This document shows positions 1 to 5,753 of a DNA stretch of 5,951 nt, one piece after another. The stretch is from assembly GCA_003645735.1 (NCBI GenBank), contig QNBQ01000126.1, positions 1 through 5,951 on the forward strand, written 5' to 3'. Within the stretch, counting starts at the first letter, position 1, and each line of letters begins with the position of its first letter. A program made the translations under genes and the position numbers. This stretch comes from Candidatus Poribacteria bacterium (GTDB taxonomy: Bacteria; Poribacteria; WGA-4E; B28-G17). Below the pieces are notes generated by a model, which had not been told where the DNA came from, searched no databases, and saw only the letters and a list, made by a program, of their open reading frames with translations.

Positions 1-888
1 GTCGAGTGGCACATCTACTACATGCACGCCCACGCGCCCGATCACACCTACCACAAGATACTGAACGACCTGGATCACTCGCCCGACGCGTCGCTCAGGG
101 AGAAGCTGGCCGAGCTGGAGAGGAGTTTCTACATCTCGCTCGACCGGATGATAGGGAGGATAGCCGAGGCGGCGGGGGAGGACGCGATAATAGCGATCGT
201 CTCCGACCACGGGGCCTGCCCCACCGAGCCCGGATTTAAAGGGCTGAGGGTGAACCTCATCCTGGAGAAGGCCGGCCTGCTCAAGTTCGCCGACGAGGAG
301 AAAAAGGTCATAGACTGGTCCCAAACCCTCGCCTTCGAGGACAGATCATCCTACATCTGGATCAACCTCAAAAGCAGATACCCCGACGGGATAGTCGACG
401 ACTCGGATTACGAGAAGGTGAGATGGGAGGTTATAAACGCCCTCCACTCCTACCGAGACCCCGGAACGGGCAAATCGCCGTTCGCCTTCGTGTTGAGGAG
501 GGAGGAGGCGAGGTTGATCGGCCTGCACGGGGATATGATCGGGGACATCGTCTTCGGGATCTACCCGGAGGCGCCGGGGGAGCACGGCAGACATATCGCA
601 TCCGGCGAATACTCGATCGGATCGATGAAGGGGCTGCTGATCCTCAAAGGGCCGGGGCTGAAGAGGGGGTTCAAACTGGAGAACACGGTCAACATCGCAG
701 ACCTAGTGCCGACCGTCTGTTACCTGGCCAAGCTCCCCGTGCCCAGGGATTGCGAGGGGAGGATCATATACCAGGCGCTGGAGGACCCGGACATGCACCT
801 GACGGAGCTCAGGGAGCTGGAGGAGAGGTATGAGCGGCTGGAGGAGACGATCAGGGTTCAGCGGGCGCTGACCCACTCCTACGAGTGA
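1..888 (+). CDS. Alkaline-phosphatase-superfamily phosphohydrolase / type I phosphodiesterase (5' truncated)
   Basis: This is the C-terminal 295 residues of a gene that begins before the window; the frame is open from base 1, so the ATG at 22 is internal. Seen: an Asp-His pair followed by His at fragment residues 14-18 (PDHTYH), a SDHGA motif at 68-72, and a GEHGRH stretch at 194-199. These match the metal-binding Asp/His residues of the alkaline phosphatase superfamily, in which two metal ions, usually zinc, support hydrolysis of phosphate mono- or diesters. A GPGLKRG segment and an ADLVPT...LPVPRDCEGR segment follow, which is the usual C-terminal core of this group (predicted AlkP-superfamily phosphohydrolases/phosphomutases). 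The last 30 or so residues are charged and probably helical. The catalytic Thr/Ser nucleophile lies upstream of the window, so activity and substrate cannot be judged. The gene stops 162 bp before the metal operon and is probably not part of it. Confidence 0.88.
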   Translation, partial: VEWHIYYMHAHAPDHTYHKILNDLDHSPDASLREKLAELERSFYISLDRMIGRIAEAAGEDAIIAIVSDHGACPTEPGFKGLRVNLILEKAGLLKFADEEKKVIDWSQTLAFEDRSSYIWINLKSRYPDGIVDDSDYEKVRWEVINALHSYRDPGTGKSPFAFVLRREEARLIGLHGDMIGDIVFGIYPEAPGEHGRHIASGEYSIGSMKGLLILKGPGLKRGFKLENTVNIADLVPTVCYLAKLPVPRDCEGRIIYQALEDPDMHLTELRELEERYERLEETIRVQRALTHSYE

Positions 889-914
889 TCCGGAGCTTCC
901 CCCCATCGATGAGA

Positions 915-951
915 GGGGTTTACCTCCCCCACCGCGGGGGAGGTAAACCCC
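915..951 (+). terminator. Perfect 16-bp hairpin after the phosphohydrolase gene; candidate terminator or dispersed repeat
   Basis: The arms GGGGTTTACCTCCCCC (915-930) and GGGGGAGGTAAACCCC (936-951) are exact reverse complements around a 5-nt loop, ACCGC. The hairpin begins 27 bp after the stop codon at 886-888, which suits transcription termination or 3'-end protection. However, no run of T follows on either strand, so it is not a classical intrinsic terminator. A palindrome this long and perfect could also be a copy of a genome-wide REP-like repeat. The structure is certain; its function is not. Confidence 0.5.
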
Positions 952-976
952 GACACGAGCGAAGTCGCCCCGAAGC

Positions 977-1005
977 TTGACACCGGACCCCTCAGTGGTT
1001 ATAAT
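977..1005 (+). promoter_or_regulatory. Consensus sigma-70-type promoter of the metal-resistance operon
   Basis: The -35 hexamer TTGACA (977-982) and the -10 hexamer TATAAT (1000-1005) both match the housekeeping consensus exactly, with the optimal 17-bp spacer. Transcription should start near 1011-1014, about 40 nt before the GTG start of the repressor gene. So strong a core promoter is typical of operons held off by a repressor, and a matching operator lies immediately downstream. Confidence 0.9.
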
Positions 1006-1028
1006 ATTTGAGCAATGGCTCAAATTTT
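1003..1028 (+). promoter_or_regulatory. Operator for the ArsR/SmtB-family repressor
   Basis: ATTTGAGC (1006-1013) and GCTCAAAT (1018-1025) form a perfect 8-bp inverted repeat around AATG. After one mismatch (1005/1026) the symmetry continues for two more pairs, out to 1003 and 1028. The site overlaps the end of the -10 box and covers the expected start point, so a bound repressor would block RNA polymerase. AT-rich imperfect palindromes of this kind are the usual targets of SmtB, ZiaR and CadC relatives. Assignment to the adjacent repressor is inferred from position and symmetry. Confidence 0.82.
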
Positions 1029-1050
1029 GTAAGGGAGGTGCCGTTTCGCG

Positions 1051-1410
1051 GTGGACAGGGAGCTTTGTTGTGAGCCTCACCCGCTGGATTTAGAGGAGCT
1101 TGAGAGGATAAGGGCGGAGGTGGACGAGGAGGGGCTTTGGGAGATGGCGGAGGTCTTCAAGGCGCTGGGCGATCCCACGAGATTGAAGATACTCAAGGCG
1201 CTTTCGATCTCCCCGATGTGCGTCTGCGATCTGGCCCACCTGACGGGGCTTTCCGTCTCCGCTATCTCCCACCAGCTCAGGCTTTTGAGGGCCATGAGGC
1301 TTGTTAAGGGTGAGAAGATCGGCAGGAGGGTTTTCTATTCGCTGCACGACGACCACATCGCCATGATGATCAAACTCGGCCAACAACACATCAGGGAGGA
1401 GAGGGGATGA
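1051..1410 (+). CDS. ArsR/SmtB-family metal-sensing repressor (Zn/Cd/Pb type, two metal sites)
   Basis: A 119-residue winged-helix repressor, normal length for the family. The family binds operator DNA as a dimer and lets go when it binds metal. Seen: VFKALGDPTRLKIL (35-48), the recognition-helix region with ISHQLRLLR (72-80), and a wing at about 87-98. The alpha-3 site is CVCD (Cys57, Cys59), with extra ligand candidates Cys6, Cys7 and His10 in the N-terminal arm, as in CadC and ZiaR. The alpha-5 site reads Asp100-x-His102, ten residues, His113-x2-Glu116, which is exactly the SmtB/CadC zinc-site spacing. Both sites therefore look intact. The start is GTG at 1051: GGAGG at 1034-1038 precedes it, and an in-frame TAA at 1030-1032 rules out a start further upstream. 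The stop overlaps the ATPase start (ATGA), implying translational coupling. Zn, Cd or Pb is inferred; which one is not resolved. Confidence 0.93.
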   Translation: MDRELCCEPHPLDLEELERIRAEVDEEGLWEMAEVFKALGDPTRLKILKALSISPMCVCDLAHLTGLSVSAISHQLRLLRAMRLVKGEKIGRRVFYSLHDDHIAMMIKLGQQHIREERG

Positions 1411-3266
1411 GCAGGGCCTGTTGCGATGAACACGGCCACGATCACCCCGAAGGAGGGGATCGGCTTCGGGAAATCATCGAGCTGGGGGTATCGGGGCTTC
1501 TCTTCGGTTTGAGCTTCGCCTTCGGCTCTGCATCGCCTTTCCTCCTCATCCCGGCCTCTCTGATCGCAAGATACAGGATGGTGATCGCGGCCGGCAGGAG
1601 CGTCGCGAAGCTGAAGCCCTTCGACGAGAACGTTTTGGTGACGGTGGCGACGGTCGGGGCCATGGCCATCAAGGAGGTTCACGAGGCCGCCGCCGTTATG
1701 ATCCTCTTCAGGGCGGGCGAGCTGCTGGAGGAGATCGCCGTCGAGAGGAGCCGCAGGTCGATCAAGTCGTTGCTGGAGATAAAGCCCGAGTCGGCGACGG
1801 TTCTCTTGGAAGGGGGACGGGCGGAGGTCAGGCCGGCTCAGGAGGTGAAGGTGGGCGAGGTTGTCTTGGTCAAGCCCGGCGAGAGGGTTCCGCTCGATGG
1901 GGAGGTGATCGAGGGGGAGAGCGGCCTCGATCTCTCGGCCCTGACGGGCGAGTCCGTCCCGGTGAGGGTGAGGGCGGGGGATAAGGTCTTCTCCGGCTCC
2001 GTCAACCTGACCGGCGCGCTCAAGGTGAGGGTGAGCAGGCCGTTCTCCGAAAGCGTCGTTTCGAGGATACTGAGGCTCGTCGAGGAGGCCGCCCAGAGGA
2101 AGAGCGGGGCAGAGAGGTTCATCGCCAGGTTCGCCAGGGTTTACACCCCGGCGGTGGTGGGGGGCGCCGTTTTGACCGCTCTCCTGCCGCCCTTGTTGGG
2201 GTTTGGAAGCTTTCAGATGTGGGTCTACAGATCCCTCGTCTTCCTCATGATCTCCTGCCCGTGCGCGCTGGTGCTTTCGGTGCCGCTGACGGCCTTCGCC
2301 GGGCTGGGGGCGGCGGCCAGGAAGGGGATACTGATCAAAGGAAGCGGGTTCCTGGAAGCGCTATGCCGGGTGGAGGCGGTCGTCTTCGACAAGACCGGGA
2401 CGCTCACGCTGGGGGTGTTCGACCTGCAGAAGATCACACCTCTCAACGGCTTCTCCGAAAAGGACACGCTGAGATACGCTGCCATAGCCGAGAAGCTGTC
2501 CGATCACCCCATAGCCCTGGCCATAACGAGGGCGTGGGGCGGGGAGACGCCGGAGGTGCAGCATTTCGAGGAGATAGCCGGCAAGGGCGTCAAAGCCGTC
2601 TCGAATGGCTCCACCTTCCTCGCCGGCAACCAGAAGATGCTGGACGACCTCGGGATAGAGCACGAGTGCCGCGAGGTCGGAACGGTGGTTCACGTTGTGA
2701 AGGACGGCGTCCTGGTGGGCGAGATCGTGGTCGGCGATAGGGTCAAATCGGACGTCAAGGAGGCGATCGATAGGCTGAGGGCGATGGGGGTCAGGAGGAT
2801 ATACATGCTGACCGGCGACAAGCGGGAGGTCGCCCAGCGGATAGGCGGGGAGCTGGGGCTGGACGGGGTCTTCGCCGAGCTGATGCCGGACGAGAAGGTG
2901 GACAAGCTGGAGGAGATAAAGTCGAGGCATGGGAAGGTGGCCTTCGTGGGGGATGGGATAAACGACGCGCCGGCCATAATGAGGGCCGATGTGGGCATCG
3001 CCATGGGAGGCATGGGGAGGGACGCGGCGATCGAGGCGGCCGACGTGGTCATAGCCACCGACGAGCCCTCCAAGGTGGTGACGGCTATACAGATCGCCCG
3101 CAAAACGAGGCGGATAACCTGGCAGAACGTATGGTTCGCGTTGAGCGTGAAGGCGATCGTTTTGGGGCTGGGCTTTCTGGGGATGGCCACCATATGGGAG
3201 GCGGTCTTCGCCGACGTGGGCGTGGCGTTGCTGACCGTGCTCAACTCGCTGAGGGCGATGAGATGA
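1407..3266 (+). CDS. zntA: Heavy-metal-exporting P-type ATPase, P1B-2 (ZntA/CadA type)
   Basis: A 619-residue inner-membrane pump that uses ATP to export Zn2+, Cd2+ or Pb2+. Motifs in order: actuator TGES at 180-183, membrane metal site CPC at 284-286, phosphorylated Asp328 in DKTGTLT, nucleotide-domain SDHP at 365-368, TGD at 469-471 and GDGIND at 515-520. The last membrane pair carries Lys582 and Asp603 before NSLRAMR, the residues that mark the P1B-2 subgroup together with CPC. Helices lie near 25-62 (two), 76-108 (two), 246-300 (two) and 573-612 (two). The N-terminal HMA domain with its CxxC is absent; instead residues 5-13 form a short Cys/His-rich tail (two Cys, three His), making the protein shorter than E. 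coli ZntA. The start ATG has AGGAG 5 nt upstream (1397-1401) and overlaps the repressor stop. The zntA/cadA metal preference cannot be separated by sequence. Confidence 0.95.
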   Translation: MSRACCDEHGHDHPEGGDRLREIIELGVSGLLFGLSFAFGSASPFLLIPASLIARYRMVIAAGRSVAKLKPFDENVLVTVATVGAMAIKEVHEAAAVMILFRAGELLEEIAVERSRRSIKSLLEIKPESATVLLEGGRAEVRPAQEVKVGEVVLVKPGERVPLDGEVIEGESGLDLSALTGESVPVRVRAGDKVFSGSVNLTGALKVRVSRPFSESVVSRILRLVEEAAQRKSGAERFIARFARVYTPAVVGGAVLTALLPPLLGFGSFQMWVYRSLVFLMISCPCALVLSVPLTAFAGLGAAARKGILIKGSGFLEALCRVEAVVFDKTGTLTLGVFDLQKITPLNGFSEKDTLRYAAIAEKLSDHPIALAITRAWGGETPEVQHFEEIAGKGVKAVSNGSTFLAGNQKMLDDLGIEHECREVGTVVHVVKDGVLVGEIVVGDRVKSDVKEAIDRLRAMGVRRIYMLTGDKREVAQRIGGELGLDGVFAELMPDEKVDKLEEIKSRHGKVAFVGDGINDAPAIMRADVGIAMGGMGRDAAIEAADVVIATDEPSKVVTAIQIARKTRRITWQNVWFALSVKAIVLGLGFLGMATIWEAVFADVGVALLTVLNSLRAMR

Positions 3267-4029
3267 TGACGCTCATCATCCTGCCCGTCCTCCCCTTATC
3301 CCGCCTGTGCGAGAAGAAAAGCTCCCCTTGACAACACGTGCAGCTCCGGCAGACCCAGATCTCCCTCACCCCGGCCTCTTTCAACTGAAACGCGTTGGCC
3401 AGGGCCAGATCGACCCTCCTCCCCTCCACCACTTCCCCGCCGAACCTCCGCTTGAACTCCGCGGCGAGCTCCTCGCTCACCTCATAGCAGCACCGCCCGA
3501 TCGACGGGCAGATGACGGCCAGGCAATCCCCCGGCTCCGTTCCGAAGGCCTCCTCCATGGCCCTAAGCCCGTTCAAAGCTATCCCTCCCAACGTCCCCCT
3601 CCAGCCGGCGTGTATCGCCCCGACCGCTCCGGTTCTGGGATCGACGACGAGGATCGGGACGCAATCGGCGGTCAACACGCCCAGCGCGATCCCAGGCGTT
3701 TTGGATATCAGCCCGTCCCGATCGGGGTGGAGCGTCGGCCCGCCCTCGACGGCGATGTCGATCCCCACCCCGTGAACCTGCCGGCACAGGTGAAGCCTGT
3801 TCAGATCGATCCCGGCCGCCTCGGCGAACCTCCTCCTGTTCTCCAGCACGTTCCGCTCCTCGTCCCCCACGCTCCTCCCGAGGTTGAGCGTGTCGAACGG
3901 CGGACGGCTCACCCCGCCTATCCTGAGGCTGGAGAAGGCGGCGGCGACCCCCGTATCGCATATGGGATCGATCCGTATGAGCGGGGGGGTTGTCCCGACG
4001 ATCCACTCCTCGGCCTCCCAGAACCGCAT
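3241..4029 (-). CDS. pgeF: Peptidoglycan editing factor PgeF (YfiH/DUF152 family)
   Basis: A 262-residue protein of the YfiH/LACC1 family, full length. The predicted zinc ligands are His86 (in QVHG), Cys123 (in TADCVP) and His140 (in HAGWRG). The family C-terminal signature FFSHRRD...TGRMM is present at 238-252, preceded by a Cys cluster (227-233). In E. coli this protein keeps wrongly built muropeptides, with L-Ser in place of L-Ala, out of peptidoglycan; relatives have also been described as nucleoside-processing or polyphenol-oxidising enzymes, so older database names vary. It acts in the cytoplasm. GAGGTG (4034-4039) lies just before the ATG and is embedded in the 3' end of the amidase gene, whose stop is 3 bp away, so the two should be translated from one message. 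The last 26 bp overlap the 3' end of the opposite-strand ATPase gene. Confidence 0.93.
   Translation of the reverse strand: MRFWEAEEWIVGTTPPLIRIDPICDTGVAAAFSSLRIGGVSRPPFDTLNLGRSVGDEERNVLENRRRFAEAAGIDLNRLHLCRQVHGVGIDIAVEGGPTLHPDRDGLISKTPGIALGVLTADCVPILVVDPRTGAVGAIHAGWRGTLGGIALNGLRAMEEAFGTEPGDCLAVICPSIGRCCYEVSEELAAEFKRRFGGEVVEGRRVDLALANAFQLKEAGVREIWVCRSCTCCQGELFFSHRRDKGRTGRMMSVIISSPSAS
3262..3280. repeat. 8-bp inverted repeat at the convergent gene ends
   Basis: GATGATGA (3262-3269) and TCATCATC (3273-3280) are exact reverse complements around CGC. The repeat covers the ATPase stop codon on one strand and the last pgeF codons on the other. It could act as a weak bidirectional stop for the two converging operons, but the stem is short and AT-rich and no T-run follows on either side. 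Confidence 0.35.
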
Positions 4030-4032
4030 GGC

Positions 4033-4797
4033 TCACCTCGAGCTTCGGGCCACCCCTTTGTGGGCGGCGCTCAGCTCGCGGTCGAACCGCTTGATCCCCT
4101 CGTATATGGCCTCGGCGATCGCCCTTTGATACCGCTTCGACCGGAGCTTCCTCTGCTCCACTTTATCCGATAAAAACCCCATCTCGACCAGCACCGCCGG
4201 CATCTTCACGTCGGCCAGTATCTTGAACGGCGCCCTCCTTATCCTCCTGTCGCCCGCTTTGAGCCTGCTCACCAACGCCCGCTGTATCAGCCGGGCGGCC
4301 ATCTCGCTGTAGAGGGCGGCGGAGCGGTGGCGGAGGTCGTTCAGGATGAACCTAAGGGGATCTATGACCTCCAGCGCGTTCTCCCTCTCCGCCACCTGTT
4401 GGGCCAGCCTGTCCGTCGCCTCCAAATCGAAGACGTAGGTCTCGATCCCCCTTCCCTCGCCATTAGGGGAGGAGTTGCAGTGCAGGCTGATGAAAAGGGT
4501 TTTATCGGGGGGGTATCTGTTGGCTATACGCGCCCTCTCCCCTAGCGATAAGGTCTGATCGCTTTGCCTGGTCATGACGGCCCTGTAGATCCCCTCCCTT
4601 TCGATCGCGCCTTTGAGGTAAAGCGCCACCGCCAGGTTTATCTCCTTCTCGACGCCTCCCCACCTGTTGACGCACCCGGGATCCCTGCCGCCGTGGCCGG
4701 GATCGATCACTATCAGCTCCAGATCGAATATCCCGTCCCCGGCGATCCCTTTGAGCGATGTGAGGGCGAAAAACAGCATCAAGGCGATCCGCGCCAT
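4033..4797 (-). CDS. Secreted N-acetylmuramoyl-L-alanine amidase (Amidase_3)
   Basis: A 254-residue zinc amidase that cuts the bond between N-acetylmuramic acid and L-alanine in peptidoglycan. The start is ATG at 4797: it gives a signal peptide (MARIALMLFFALTSLKGIAG, cleavage near residue 20) and lies just downstream of a promoter. The frame stays open upstream to 4953, but that extension would cross the promoter and is Pro/Arg-rich junk. The expected zinc ligands are His35 (DPGHGG), Glu50 (VEKEINL) and His106 (SLHCNS), with catalytic Glu205 (LVEMGFLS). Residues about 130-190 form a helical insertion, as in AmiB/AmiC-like enzymes, where such a segment can control access to the active site. 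There is no LysM, SH3 or AMIN domain, so wall targeting must come from elsewhere. A weak G-rich Shine-Dalgarno (4803-4808) precedes the start. It forms an operon with pgeF. Confidence 0.92.
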   Translation of the reverse strand: MARIALMLFFALTSLKGIAGDGIFDLELIVIDPGHGGRDPGCVNRWGGVEKEINLAVALYLKGAIEREGIYRAVMTRQSDQTLSLGERARIANRYPPDKTLFISLHCNSSPNGEGRGIETYVFDLEATDRLAQQVAERENALEVIDPLRFILNDLRHRSAALYSEMAARLIQRALVSRLKAGDRRIRRAPFKILADVKMPAVLVEMGFLSDKVEQRKLRSKRYQRAIAEAIYEGIKRFDRELSAAHKGVARSSR

Positions 4798-4820
4798 CTC
4801 AGCCCCCCATGCACCCCAGA

Positions 4821-4849
4821 ATAATAAAACGAACCCGCCCAATCGGCAA
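4821..4849 (-). promoter_or_regulatory. Candidate sigma-70-type promoter for amidase-pgeF
   Basis: Read on the - strand: a -35-like TTGCCG (4844-4849, 4 of 6 consensus bases), a 17-bp spacer, and a -10-like TATTAT (4821-4826, 5 of 6). The predicted start point near 4814 leaves a leader of about 17 nt before the ATG at 4797, containing the G-rich ribosome site. The AT-rich -10 stands out in GC-rich surroundings. Confidence 0.6.
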
Positions 4850-5034
4850 CCCTTACCGATCAAACACCCGCGTTTCGCCCTCTGCCGTTGCCCCGGCGGG
4901 GGAGGGCGGAGGAAAGGTCGGGGAGATCGCTCCGGGGCGAGGTGGACCATCAAGCCCGGAAGCTCCCCTTGGCCGGAGGGGATAGATCCTAACAGCCCAG
5001 GCCGAAAGACGACACATCGGCTGCCGGGAGCATA
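4850..5034. other. Intergenic stretch with no recognised gene
   Basis: About 185 bp between the amidase promoter and the small ORF at 5035. It is GC-rich with several short complementary segments, for example CCCCT...AGGGG around 4966-4982 and GCCGA...TCGGC around 5001-5021, so folded RNA is possible. I found no match to a tRNA, tmRNA, SRP RNA, RNase P RNA or any riboswitch core that I know. No long reading frame here has sensible composition. Confidence 0.4.
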
Positions 5035-5148
5035 ATGGTCGGGATAATACAGGGCGTCCGAAGCAGGCCGATCAGGTTCGTCATGAGGGACGCCGATCTG
5101 TATTCGATCCGCTTTCGCCGCTCCGGGCGAGATCGGCCCTCCTCATGA
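5035..5148 (+). CDS. Possible small ORF or gene remnant (37 codons), function unknown
   Basis: An ATG at 5035 with GGGAG (5026-5030) four bases upstream opens a 37-codon frame ending in TGA at 5146-5148. The first 27 residues look protein-like, with mixed hydrophobic and charged residues (for example RPIRFVMRDADLYSIRF at 11-27), and their codons (AGG, ATA) match those of the real genes nearby. The last ten residues are Arg/Ser-rich and lie antisense to the tail of the 213-aa gene, so the natural end may be lost: it could be a decayed 5' fragment of a longer gene. It is isolated on the + strand and overlaps the opposite gene by 68 bp. No family is recognised; chance is a fair alternative. Confidence 0.25.
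   Translation: MVGIIQGVRSRPIRFVMRDADLYSIRFRRSGRDRPSS
5053..5094. repeat. 7-bp inverted repeat around the stop of the 213-aa gene
   Basis: GGCGTCC (5053-5059) and GGACGCC (5088-5094) are exact reverse complements separated by 28 nt, bracketing the stop codon at 5081-5083 of the - strand gene. It might form a 3'-end hairpin, but the loop is long and no T-run follows. In GC-rich DNA a 7-bp match can arise by chance. Confidence 0.25.
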
Positions 5149-5722
5149 GGATCAGGGCGTAGGAGAGGGCGAAGAGGAGGACGAAGGCCGCCGAGGCGAG
5201 GAGCCAGATTGCCCTCTTCGGCGACCCCGATCCGAGCATCAGGGCGATCTCAACGCGCCTCCCGGCTTCGACGCCGTCCATCGAATAGACGCGAACCCTC
5301 CTCCCCCGGGGATCCAGGCCCTCCTCGCGTCGGAAGCCGTCCGATCGGATGGAGATTCCCCCGGCGCCGAGGATGACGGCGAGCCTTTCGACCTTGAGCG
5401 GGAAGCTCCTCGAGAGATCCAAGACCTTCGCCGCCTTCAGCCTGTATCTGAAGCTGAAAACCCCGGGTTTCAAGGGCGCGTCGCAGACCAGACATCTCCC
5501 CGAGACGCGAACCTTACCCTCGGGAAACCCCATCGCGGGCCTCAGGTCGAAAAAACCCTCCGGCAGCTCCAGCGCCAGGCCCGGCAGCTCCTCATCTATC
5601 GAGAAGCTCTCGATCACCTCGACCGAGCCGTCGTCCGTTTTCACCACGATGTGATAAAACGATATGCCCGCCCCCGGGGAGCCGATAATGGGAAGGCAGG
5701 CCAGGATCAAGATAAGCCTCAT
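5081..5722 (-). CDS. Exported, C-terminally membrane-anchored protein of unknown function
   Basis: A 213-residue protein I cannot assign to a named family. Seen: an N-terminal signal sequence (hydrophobic residues about 2-14, likely cleavage near 18), an external domain of about 150 residues dominated by alternating beta-type patterns, one transmembrane helix at about 171-193, and a charged cytoplasmic tail of about 20 residues. A CLVC pair (Cys77, Cys80) in the external domain could form a disulphide or bind metal; no His follows, so it is not a haem c site. The layout (short beta-rich domain, PLKVERL segment, C-terminal anchor) resembles membrane-anchored beta-sandwich proteins found near cytochrome c biogenesis genes in anaerobes, but this is only an impression. 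Cys9 is too close to the start for a lipobox. AAGGA lies 9 nt before the ATG. It follows fabI by 31 bp and may share its transcript. Confidence 0.8.
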   Translation of the reverse strand: MRLILILACLPIIGSPGAGISFYHIVVKTDDGSVEVIESFSIDEELPGLALELPEGFFDLRPAMGFPEGKVRVSGRCLVCDAPLKPGVFSFRYRLKAAKVLDLSRSFPLKVERLAVILGAGGISIRSDGFRREEGLDPRGRRVRVYSMDGVEAGRRVEIALMLGSGSPKRAIWLLASAAFVLLFALSYALILMRRADLARSGESGSNTDRRPS

Positions 5723-5753
5723 TTGATCACATCCTTCGAAGGCTCGAAAAGGC

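Noticed and set aside
2361..2930. A 189-codon - strand open frame inside the ATPase gene
   Set aside because: It is antisense to the phosphorylation and nucleotide domains of a clear P-type ATPase and shows no family motif.
3307..4173. A 288-codon + strand open frame
   Set aside because: It is antisense to pgeF and the end of the amidase, is rich in Pro, Arg and Gly, and has no recognisable domain; GC-rich genes commonly leave such open shadows.
4908..4935. A GAGGAAAGGTCGGGG string resembling the conserved start of RNase P RNA
   Set aside because: The match is partial and the other conserved parts of RNase P RNA (the ACAGAA-type and AAACCCC-type strands at proper distance) are missing.
4798..4953. 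A 52-residue N-terminal extension of the amidase (ATG at 4953)
   Set aside because: It is Pro/Arg-rich, would bury the signal peptide at residue 53, and crosses a good promoter at 4821-4849. The ATG at 4797 gives a normal secreted enzyme.
5696..5722. Lipoprotein signal (Leu-Ala-Cys at residues 7-9) in the 213-aa protein
   Set aside because: Only eight residues precede the Cys, too few for a lipoprotein signal peptide; a normal signal sequence with later cleavage fits better.
5733..5742. The 10-bp palindrome CCTTCGAAGG between fabI and the 213-aa gene
   Set aside because: It has no loop, so it cannot form a usual hairpin, and it overlaps the Shine-Dalgarno of the 213-aa gene; a chance palindrome is as likely as a regulatory site.
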